Positions 1 through 5,809 of a stretch of DNA of 6,869 nt are shown here, piece after piece. Numbering within the stretch: the first letter of the stretch is position 1; every line of letters starts with the position of its first letter. Below the pieces are notes generated by a model. It was not told where the DNA came from, made no database searches, and was given only the letters and a program-made list of their open reading frames with translations. This DNA is from Pseudomonadota bacterium (GTDB lineage Bacteria; Pseudomonadota; Alphaproteobacteria; UBA8366; JADFVY01): positions 1 to 6,869 of the forward strand of contig JADFVY010000504.1 in the NCBI GenBank assembly GCA_015222795.1, in the 5' to 3' direction. Made by a program: the position numbers and the translations under genes.

Positions 1-1637
<1,637 letters not shown>

Positions 1638-1657
1638 GGGGGGGAGCGTCTTTCGTG

Positions 1658-1672
1658 ACCGCCGCGTGCGGT
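1658..1672 (+). terminator. Small GC hairpin after leuA, possible terminator
   Basis: ACCGC (1658-1662) and GCGGT (1668-1672) form a perfect 5-bp stem around the loop CGCGT, 21 bp after the leuA stop. No run of T follows, so it is not a classical intrinsic terminator. It could be a weak pause or a 3'-end stabilising hairpin. In GC-rich DNA a stem this short may be chance. Confidence 0.25.
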
Positions 1673-1698
1673 TGCCAGGTGATGGAGCCTTCCTGAGC

Positions 1699-1726
1699 TT
1701 GCCGGGCAGGGCCATTTTGCGATAGT
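1699..1726 (+). promoter_or_regulatory. Candidate sigma70-type promoter of the nuclease-like gene
   Basis: TTGCCG (1699-1704) and GATAGT (1721-1726) are separated by 16 bp, each close to the -35 and -10 consensus. A start about 7 bp after the -10 box falls near 1733, two bases before the ATG at 1735. No Shine-Dalgarno sequence precedes that ATG, which agrees with a leaderless or nearly leaderless transcript. This was judged by eye, without a scoring model. Confidence 0.4.
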
Positions 1727-1734
1727 TTGGCTCC

Positions 1735-2229
1735 ATGAAACACATATGGAAATACGCCGCCGGCGCGTTGCTGCTGGCCATGGCCGCCGCTGCGCCGTTA
1801 CCGGCCTCGGCGATTGAATTCCTTAATGGGCAGGCTGTTGCGGTGACCGGCGACACCATAGTCGTCGGCGCAATGGGCCACCCGTCGGAAACGGTCCGTC
1901 TGTGGGGCATCGAGGCGCCGGATATGGGGGATGACCGGGATTACGGCCTGTACGCCCGCGCCGCGCTCGACGATCTGTTGCGCCGGCACGGGGACCAGGT
2001 GAAGTGCGTGTTCGACGGCATCGATCGCTCGTCCGCGGTTTGCCATGCCGGGACGGTGGATTTGGGCGAGGCGATGCTGAAGACCGGCTGGGCCGTCGCC
2101 GACCGCACGGTTACGCTGGCCGACGTCCCCGGCGGCGACAGCGAACGCGCCATGCGCGCCGAGGCATATCACGAAGCCGAGGCCCAGGCCCGCACCGGGC
2201 GCAAGGGCCGCTGGGCGAAAATGCCCTGA
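1735..2229 (+). CDS. Secreted thermonuclease-like (SNase-fold) protein
   Basis: A 164-residue protein resembling the staphylococcal nuclease family (TNase-like OB fold), which hydrolyses DNA or RNA with Ca2+. Residues 1-26 form a signal peptide: basic start MKHIWK, a hydrophobic core, and cleavage probably after ASA, so it should act in the periplasm or outside the cell. Aligned by eye with staphylococcal nuclease: GDT at 39-41 gives the metal ligand D40 (D21 in the reference), VRLWGIEAPD at 54-63 gives R55 (R35), and R98 in DRSSAVC matches R87. The reference D40 and E43 positions are E60 and D63 here, an exchange of the two carboxylates. The C-terminal pattern DLGEAMLKTGWAV (109-121), then EAEAQAR and a final GRW, is typical of small bacterial homologues. 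The ATG is chosen because it starts the signal peptide exactly. Nuclease activity is inferred; a binding-only role is possible. Confidence 0.82.
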   Translation: MKHIWKYAAGALLLAMAAAAPLPASAIEFLNGQAVAVTGDTIVVGAMGHPSETVRLWGIEAPDMGDDRDYGLYARAALDDLLRRHGDQVKCVFDGIDRSSAVCHAGTVDLGEAMLKTGWAVADRTVTLADVPGGDSERAMRAEAYHEAEAQARTGRKGRWAKMP

Positions 2230-2236
2230 TCGGGTT

Positions 2237-2257
2237 TAATATCAAGGCTCGTTAATG
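2237..2257. repeat. Dispersed repeat, copy A
   Basis: Starting 8 bp after the nuclease stop, TAATATCAAGGCTCGTT (2237-2253) followed by AATG matches a second site at 6788-6811. The two differ by one T/C change and by three extra bases (GAT) in the other copy. Both lie in non-coding DNA just downstream of, or overlapping, a stop codon. This suggests a small interspersed element (REP- or MITE-like) or a fragment of one, but only two copies are visible. Confidence 0.55.
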
Positions 2258-2262
2258 CCTTG
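2243..2262. terminator. Hairpin between convergent genes, possible bidirectional terminator
   Basis: CAAGGC (2243-2248) and GCCTTG (2257-2262) form a perfect 6-bp stem with the 8-base loop TCGTTAAT. It lies in the 54-bp gap between the nuclease stop (2229) and the opposing gene's stop (2284), where a shared terminator is expected. There is no clear T run on either side. The left arm is part of the dispersed repeat. Confidence 0.4.
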
Positions 2263-2283
2263 TGTCCTGGCCGCCCCGGTTTT

Positions 2284-2862
2284 TCAGTGCTGCATCCCCT
2301 CGCCACGCGCGATCGCCAGGTGATGGGGCTGGTGGTGTGCGCCGGTCACCATCATTCCGAAGAACCCGAGTCCCCGAATACGGGGCTGCAGGCGCGGGTC
2401 GAAAGACGTAACCCGCAGGACGATGTTGCCGCCGGCCGGCGCCGTGGCGGTTACAATCCAGTCCTCGATTTTGGCCAGTTCCACGGCATGGGCGGGGACC
2501 ATGCGCCGGGCCGCCTCGCCGCCGCGCCCGGCGCCCGATATCGTGGCCTCGAACCCGCCGGGGATTTCCCGCTCGGTCACTTTCGCCGACACCGCCAGCG
2601 CGTTCATATCGGCCAGATGCCGGCGCAACGCCGGCAGGTCGACCTTCGCCCAGTCGGTGTCCGGATCGGCCTCCAGGATCGCCACGATCTCTTGAATCGC
2701 GGCAAACGCGCCCTGCCCCGGCTCGCTCGGCCCGCCCGCCGCACCGCCATGCATCATGGCCTGGTGGGCCGGGTCATGTCCCTCTGTGTCGGCGGCCTGG
2801 GCCGGCAGGGTTAATCCGGCGACCGCCAAAGACAGGACCAGTATGAGTTTCCCGGTATTCAT
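2284..2862 (-). CDS. His/Met-rich exported protein of unknown function
   Basis: A 192-residue protein whose function I cannot name. The ATG at 2862-2860 is preceded by a strong AAAAGGAG (2877-2870) with 7 bases between, and it begins a clear signal peptide (MNTGKLILVLSLAVAGLTL), with cleavage likely after AQA at residue 23; a periplasmic location is expected. After the signal comes a His/Met-rich linker (H29, H33, M36, M37, H38), then a helical part (52-90), a short beta-rich part (90-152, with R119-R120-M121 and H125), and a C-terminal GFFGMMVTGAHHQPHHLAIA block (166-185) with four clustered histidines. The histidines suggest metal or haem binding, which is an inference. It is the second gene of an operon with ytoQ, 26 bp away, and lies near a metal transporter with an ArsR-type operator. 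The open frame continues upstream of 2862, but that part overlaps ytoQ and is not coding. I recall similar uncharacterised proteobacterial proteins, unverified. Confidence 0.8.
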   Translation of the reverse strand: MNTGKLILVLSLAVAGLTLPAQAADTEGHDPAHQAMMHGGAAGGPSEPGQGAFAAIQEIVAILEADPDTDWAKVDLPALRRHLADMNALAVSAKVTEREIPGGFEATISGAGRGGEAARRMVPAHAVELAKIEDWIVTATAPAGGNIVLRVTSFDPRLQPRIRGLGFFGMMVTGAHHQPHHLAIARGEGMQH

Positions 2863-2888
2863 GCAGAGACTCCTTTTGCCGGAGCGCC

Positions 2889-3344
2889 CTAAAGCGCGCC
2901 CTCGATCACATATTTCAGGATGCGGACGACTTGTTCCGGCGTTTCCGCGGTGGCCAGCGCGGCGCCGTTTACTTCCTTCAGCGCATGGGTCAGATCGGGG
3001 TCGTGCAGGGTGACCACCGGGGTTCCCAGCGCCGCCGCATAGCCTGCGTCGAAGGCCGCGTTCCACTGGCGGTATTTGTCGCCGAAGCGAACCACCACGA
3101 CATCCGCGCGCTCAATCATCGTGCGGGTGCGGATGGCGTTCAGTTTCGCGCCCTTGTGATCCTTCCAGAAGGGATTGTCCTCCTCGCCCAGGATCGCCAC
3201 GCCGCAATCGTCGCTGGTCGCATGGTCGGTTACCGGGGCCAGGAACTCGACCGGCAGCTTGGCCTCGGCGGCCCCGTTTTCGATCCGCTCGCGCCAGTCG
3301 GTGTGAATTTCCCCGGACAGATAGACAGTCAGTTCGGCTTCCAA
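2889..3344 (-). CDS. ytoQ: YtoQ family protein
   Basis: A 151-residue cytosolic protein that I recognise as YtoQ family, related in fold to nucleoside 2-deoxyribosyltransferases; the substrate is unknown. Matching features are YLSGEIHTDWR near the start (8-18), SDDCGVAILG (44-53), RTRTMIERADVVVVRFG (72-88), and YRQWNAAFDAGYAAALGTP (91-109). The last segment corresponds to the region where true deoxyribosyltransferases carry a catalytic Glu; D99 is the nearest acidic residue here, so the activity is uncertain. I chose the TTG at 3344-3342 because AAGGAG lies exactly 6 bases upstream and family members begin just before YLSGEIH. An ATG 20 codons further up (3404) would place this SD inside the gene and add a tail foreign to the family. 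First gene of a two-gene operon with the His-rich protein; divergent from the CDF-like transporter across a 175-bp regulatory gap. Confidence 0.88.
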   Translation of the reverse strand: MEAELTVYLSGEIHTDWRERIENGAAEAKLPVEFLAPVTDHATSDDCGVAILGEEDNPFWKDHKGAKLNAIRTRTMIERADVVVVRFGDKYRQWNAAFDAGYAAALGTPVVTLHDPDLTHALKEVNGAALATAETPEQVVRILKYVIEGAL

Positions 3345-3350
3345 GATAGT

Positions 3351-3356
3351 CTCCTT
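3351..3356 (-). promoter_or_regulatory. Ribosome binding site that decides the ytoQ TTG start
   Basis: On the minus strand AAGGAG occupies 3356-3351, followed by ACTATC and then TTG at 3344. The match to the anti-SD core and the 6-base spacing strongly favour this TTG over the upstream ATG at 3404. Confidence 0.75.
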
Positions 3357-3440
3357 ACGGTGTGGTTGGCCTCTGGCGGCGCAATATTCCCCAAAGGCGC
3401 GCAAATTGCCACCCCCAACCGTGAAATGCCCCCATCGGGC

Positions 3441-3469
3441 TTGACATTTTCCCCATCATATGAATAAAT
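3441..3469 (+). promoter_or_regulatory. Promoter of the CDF-like transporter gene
   Basis: A perfect TTGACA (3441-3446) is followed, 17 bp later, by ATAAAT (3464-3469) as a plausible -10; the exact hexamer could shift by one base. The predicted start is near 3476, giving a leader of about 44 bases before ATG 3520. The -10 region and start lie inside the inverted repeat 3457-3478, the expected geometry for repression by steric block. Confidence 0.65.
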
Positions 3470-3478
3470 GTTCATATG
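3457..3478. promoter_or_regulatory. ArsR/SmtB-type operator (perfect inverted repeat)
   Basis: CATATGAA (3457-3464) and TTCATATG (3471-3478) are exact reverse complements, with the six bases TAAATG between. The AT-rich ATATGAA-N6-TTCATAT form matches operators of ArsR/SmtB metal-sensing repressors (SmtB, ZiaR and CzrA type) as I know them. It overlaps the -10 box of the transporter promoter, so the simplest model is repression released by metal. No ArsR gene is in the window; the regulator must be encoded elsewhere. It could also affect the divergent ytoQ operon, whose start is 113 bp away. Confidence 0.7.
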
Positions 3479-3519
3479 TTTGATTGTAGTGTTTCCTTGC
3501 GCCGCAGGGCCGAAATTCG

Positions 3520-4152
3520 ATGACTGGTTGTTGTCACGAAACGTCTTGCGGCATGGATGGCGCGCCCGATCCACGGTTTCGGCGCGCGCTGTGGATCGTG
3601 CTGGCGATCAACATGGCGATGTTCGGGGTCGAGATGGTCTCGGGCCTGCTCGCCCATTCGGTATCGCTGCAAGCCGACGCATTGGATTTCCTGGGCGATT
3701 CCGCCAATTATATCCTGACCCTGATGGTGCTCGGCATGTCCATGCGCTGGCGGTCCGGGGCGGCGCTTGTAAAGGGCGCGACGATGGGGCTGTTCGGGCT
3801 GTGGATCATCGGCCAGGCCACCTGGAACCTTTATTACGGCGCGCTGCCCGGGGCATTCGTGATGGGGTCCATCGGTTTTCTGGCGCTGGTCGCCAATGTC
3901 GCCAGCGCCGGGCTTCTCTATGCCTTCCGTTCCGGCAACGCCAACATGCGATCGGTCTGGCTGTGCAGCCGCAACGATGCGATCGGCAACGTCGCCGTCA
4001 TGCTGGCCGCCGGGGGCGTATTTTCGCTGGGAGCCGCCTGGCCCGACCTCGTCGTGGCGCTGGTCATGGCGGGATTGGCGCTCAGCAGTTCGGTGCTGAT
4101 CCTCCGCCAGGCCACGGGTGAGCTTCGTGGACAGGCGGCGGCTGCGGAATGA
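3520..4152 (+). CDS. CDF-like cation transporter without C-terminal domain
   Basis: A 210-residue inner-membrane protein of the cation diffusion facilitator type, probably a proton-coupled metal exporter. Six hydrophobic segments are visible at about 23-45, 50-73, 82-106, 112-136, 146-170 and 174-195. The protein ends soon after TM6, so the cytosolic metal-sensing domain of typical members (about 300 residues) is absent. The metal-site position in TM2 is DFLGD (D56, D60). In TM5 the usual HxxxD aligns with CSRND (C149, D153; read against the NMR...LHVLGD pattern of CzcD-type proteins), so Cys replaces His. The N-terminus carries Cys and His (C4, C5, H6, C10), a possible metal-binding tail. 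Only a weak SD (GCAGGG, 3504-3509) precedes the ATG. Its promoter contains an ArsR-type operator, supporting metal-induced expression. Zn, Co, Cd or Ni are candidate substrates; the sequence does not decide. The aldolase gene follows after 25 bp. Confidence 0.85.
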   Translation: MTGCCHETSCGMDGAPDPRFRRALWIVLAINMAMFGVEMVSGLLAHSVSLQADALDFLGDSANYILTLMVLGMSMRWRSGAALVKGATMGLFGLWIIGQATWNLYYGALPGAFVMGSIGFLALVANVASAGLLYAFRSGNANMRSVWLCSRNDAIGNVAVMLAAGGVFSLGAAWPDLVVALVMAGLALSSSVLILRQATGELRGQAAAAE

Positions 4153-4161
4153 CACGAACAC

Positions 4162-4170
4162 TGATATAAT
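4162..4170 (+). promoter_or_regulatory. Extended -10 promoter giving a leaderless aldolase transcript
   Basis: TGATATAAT (4162-4170) is an exact extended -10 (TGnTATAAT). No good -35 box lies at the usual distance, which extended -10 promoters tolerate. Initiation about 7 bases downstream falls at 4177-4178, at the ATG itself, and no SD precedes that ATG. The site sits in the 25-bp gap after the transporter gene, so the aldolase could be transcribed both on its own and by read-through. Confidence 0.5.
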
Positions 4171-4177
4171 CCCGCCG

Positions 4178-4834
4178 ATGACGGACCGAACCGAAAGCGC
4201 CCTGCGCGGCAAGATTATCGAAACATGCCTCGGCATGAACCGCCTTGGCATTAACCAGGGCATGGCCGGCAATGTCGGCGCCCGTCTGGGCGATGGCCTG
4301 CTGGTCACGCCCAGCGGCCTGGCCTATGACGGCATGAAGCCCTCGGACATCGTGTTTCTCGACAAGGACGGCCGGCCGGCGGGCAAGCGAAAACCATCAA
4401 GCGAATGGCGCTTCCATTACGATATACTGTGTGCCCGCGATGATGTGGGCGCGGTGCTTCACGCCCATGCGCCCTATTGTACGGCGCTGGCCTGCCTGGG
4501 CAGGGAAATCCCGGCTTTCCACTATATGGTCGCCGTCGCCGGGGGCGATTCGATCCGCTGCGCGCCCTACGCCACCTTCGGCGGCCAGGAATTGTCCGAC
4601 AATGCCCTGGCCGCGCTGGACGGGCGCAAGGCCTGCCTGCTGGCCAATCACGGGATGATCTGCATCGACCGCGATCTGGACGGCGTTCTGGCGCTCGCGG
4701 TGGAAGTCGAGGCGCTGGCGCGGCAATATTGCCAGGCGCTGCAACTGGGCGAGCCCGTCATTCTGCCCGCCGCGGAAATGCGGCGCGTGCTGGAGAAGTT
4801 CAAGACCTACGGAAAGCCGCGGGGCGGCGAGTAA
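4178..4834 (+). CDS. fucA: FucA-like class II aldolase
   Basis: A 218-residue cytosolic zinc aldolase closely resembling E. coli L-fuculose-1-phosphate aldolase (215 residues), which cleaves fuculose-1-phosphate to dihydroxyacetone phosphate and lactaldehyde. The zinc and catalytic set is complete with a constant offset of three: E76 in PSSEWRFH, H95 and H97 in HAHAPYC, H158 in NHG, against E73, H92, H94 and H155. NQGMAGNV (26-33), ITPxG-like VTPSG (43-47), CAPYATFG (128-135) and the ending VLEKFKTYG are all FucA-like. An upstream GTG (4118) in frame would overlap the transporter and add an unrelated tail; ATG 4178 gives the family N-terminus. No fucose genes are nearby. An equally reasonable role is the related aldolase of the DHAP shunt, which salvages 5-methylthioribulose- or 5-deoxyribulose-1-phosphate and is known in Rhodospirillum. 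Family assignment is firm; the natural substrate is not. Confidence 0.88.
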   Translation: MTDRTESALRGKIIETCLGMNRLGINQGMAGNVGARLGDGLLVTPSGLAYDGMKPSDIVFLDKDGRPAGKRKPSSEWRFHYDILCARDDVGAVLHAHAPYCTALACLGREIPAFHYMVAVAGGDSIRCAPYATFGGQELSDNALAALDGRKACLLANHGMICIDRDLDGVLALAVEVEALARQYCQALQLGEPVILPAAEMRRVLEKFKTYGKPRGGE

Positions 4835-4838
4835 TTCC

Positions 4839-5489
4839 TTATCCGACCCCGTTGGCCATTGCCAGCTTCACCGCCTGGGTGCGGTTCGCGACGTCGACTT
4901 TTTTGTAGATGCGGCGAAGATGCAGCTTGATCGTCACTTCCTCGACGCCAAGTTCCACGCCGATCTCGCGGTTTGAAATGCCTTTGACCAGCGCGCGAAG
5001 CACATCGAGCTCGCGCGGCGACAGGCCGGTCCGGGCAACAAAACTCTCGGCGCTTTCCGCATGCACCCGGTTGACGGACGCCTGGTTGGCGATATTTTCA
5101 TACAATTCCGCCGGAATGAATTTCTCCCCGACCTGCATCAGCTTGATGGCGTGGAAAAATGCCGGGGCGGACAGGTTCTTGGGGATAAATCCGGCGGCGC
5201 CGCTGGCCAGCGCACTGGACGCCAGCCCGACGTCCTGCGAACTCGAAAAAATCGCGCAGGGCACCTGGGGATGGCGAGTGCGCATTCGTTCCAGCCCCGC
5301 TATTCCACCCAGGCCCGGCAGATCGTAATCGACCAGAACTATTTCGACCGCGCCCTCGCGGTCCATCGTGTCCATGGCGTCGTCAAGCGTGCCCGCCTGA
5401 AGAACTTCTGAATCGGCTTCGTTGTCCTTCACCAATTGGGCCAGCGCGTCGGCCAGCAGCTGATGATCGTCGGCGATTAGTATTTTCAT
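4839..5489 (-). CDS. LuxR/NarL-type response regulator
   Basis: A 216-residue two-component transcription factor. The receiver domain (1-about 120) has the acidic pair D7-D8, phospho-acceptor D54 in LVDYDLPGL, a Ser at the conserved Thr/Ser position (S82 or S83) and K104 in GFIPK, so it should be phosphorylatable. A linker (about 122-152) leads to a LuxR-type helix-turn-helix (153-210) with GLSPRELDVL, SNREIGVELGV and TIKLHLRRIYKKV, the recognition-helix pattern of the NarL/FixJ family. No sensor kinase is in the window. Its stop is 4 bp from the convergent aldolase stop. Upstream, across the 320-bp gap, the efflux adaptor gene is divergent, making it a candidate target. The ATG at 5489 is directly preceded by AAGGGT, too close for a normal SD; a second AGAAGGG lies 12 bases further up. 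The target genes are unknown. Confidence 0.93.
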   Translation of the reverse strand: MKILIADDHQLLADALAQLVKDNEADSEVLQAGTLDDAMDTMDREGAVEIVLVDYDLPGLGGIAGLERMRTRHPQVPCAIFSSSQDVGLASSALASGAAGFIPKNLSAPAFFHAIKLMQVGEKFIPAELYENIANQASVNRVHAESAESFVARTGLSPRELDVLRALVKGISNREIGVELGVEEVTIKLHLRRIYKKVDVANRTQAVKLAMANGVG

Positions 5490-5517
5490 ACCCTTGGCAT
5501 ACCCTTCTGGTGACTAT

Positions 5518-5523
5518 TTTATA
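5518..5523 (-). promoter_or_regulatory. Candidate -10 box of the response regulator (near start)
   Basis: On the minus strand TATAAA occupies 5523-5518 and is followed by AT, a good -10 match. The predicted start is near 5511, leaving a leader of about 22 bases that contains AGAAGGG. No good -35 is seen 16-18 bp upstream (CATAAA at most). It competes with the candidate pair at 5562-5589. Confidence 0.3.
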
Positions 5524-5561
5524 TGCTAGGAGTCTATATTTTTATGTACCGCTCCTGCATC

Positions 5562-5589
5562 ATTTTACCTGTGCAAAATCACAATACAA
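5562..5589 (-). promoter_or_regulatory. Candidate distal promoter of the response regulator
   Basis: On the minus strand TTGTAT (5589-5584) and TAAAAT (5567-5562) are 16 bp apart, both fair sigma70 matches. The predicted leader would be about 65 bases. In AT-rich DNA such matches arise easily, so this is tentative. Confidence 0.35.
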
Positions 5590-5603
5590 CTACGAGAACC
5601 CTG

Positions 5604-5619
5604 TATACCACAGTATAAT
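5604..5619 (+). promoter_or_regulatory. TATAAT box overlapping an inverted repeat, before the efflux adaptor
   Basis: A perfect TATAAT (5614-5619) lies on the plus strand. It overlaps the inverted repeat TATAC-CACA-GTATA (5604-5617), which could be a regulator site. No -35 box is recognisable at 16-18 bp, so an activator may be needed; the divergent response regulator is a natural candidate, but this is inference. A start near 5626 would give a leader of about 184 bases for the adaptor gene. Confidence 0.35.
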
Positions 5620-5643
5620 GATACATATTAACACAAATATAAC

Positions 5644-5697
5644 GGGCAGGACTCTTTCGGTCGGCCCAGGACGCAAAAACGGCAGCGAGTCTGCTGC
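5644..5697 (+). promoter_or_regulatory. Two consecutive hairpins in the adaptor leader
   Basis: Hairpin 1: GGGC (5644-5647) pairs with GCCC (5664-5667), and inside it GAC (5650-5652) pairs with GTC (5660-5662), closing the loop TCTTTCG. Hairpin 2: GCAGC (5682-5686) pairs with GCTGC (5693-5697) around GAGTCT. A further pair, AAGCC/GGCTT, lies at 5760-5771. They could form a structured 5' leader or an attenuator; I do not recognise a known riboswitch class. Confidence 0.3.
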
Positions 5698-5786
5698 GGC
5701 GAGTGGACGCGGGCCGTGGATTTATGCTTGAAATGCTATCACACAATCATAGCTGTCGAAAGCCAAGGCTTACCCGCAACCCGTAT

Positions 5787-5798
5787 CCTCTAAAGAGG
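5787..5798 (+). promoter_or_regulatory. Hairpin enclosing the adaptor's ribosome binding site
   Basis: The 12-bp stretch CCTCTAAAGAGG is a perfect palindrome that can fold with CCTC (5787-5790) against GAGG (5795-5798). The SD-like AAGAGG (5793-5798) lies in its right arm, 11 bases before ATG 5810. Folding would hide part of the SD, so translation of the adaptor could be restrained. The stem is short, and any effect is inferred. Confidence 0.35.
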
Positions 5799-5809
5799 TC
5801 GACCCAGAA

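Larger units (their letters stand above)
5490..5809. other. Gene-free divergent regulatory region
   Basis: 320 bp between the response regulator and the efflux adaptor. The left half (about 5510-5650) is strikingly AT-rich against the GC-rich surroundings and holds promoter-like hexamers on both strands. The right half (about 5644-5800) is GC-rich again and holds four short perfect inverted repeats. An in-frame run from GTG 5510 to 5731 encodes a 73-residue peptide with no recognisable pattern and no SD, and I do not call it. No tRNA or known riboswitch was recognised. The composition shift may mark a regulatory region or acquired DNA. Confidence 0.6.

Noticed and set aside
2260..2814. Plus-strand frame (184 codons) opposite the His-rich protein
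   Set aside because: No recognisable motif and no convincing start signal; the minus-strand gene has an SD and a signal peptide.
2284..3066. Longer version of the His-rich protein starting at 3066
   Set aside because: The extra 68 residues overlap ytoQ in another frame; the ATG at 2862 has a strong SD and begins a signal peptide.
2889..3404. ytoQ starting at ATG 3404
   Set aside because: The strong AAGGAG and TTG at 3344 fit both ribosome spacing and the family's N-terminus; the extra 20 residues look unlike the family.
3472..4308. Long minus-strand frame (278 codons) opposite the transporter
   Set aside because: Antisense to a clear membrane protein; rich in Arg, His, Pro and Gln as expected for a GC-rich shadow frame; no family pattern.
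4118..4834. Aldolase starting at GTG 4118
   Set aside because: It would overlap the transporter's end and add an unrelated tail; ATG 4178 gives the FucA-like N-terminus and has a promoter just before it.
5510..5731. 73-codon GTG frame in the intergenic region
   Set aside because: No SD, an erratic composition that changes with the DNA, no recognisable motif, and it spans candidate promoter elements and hairpins.
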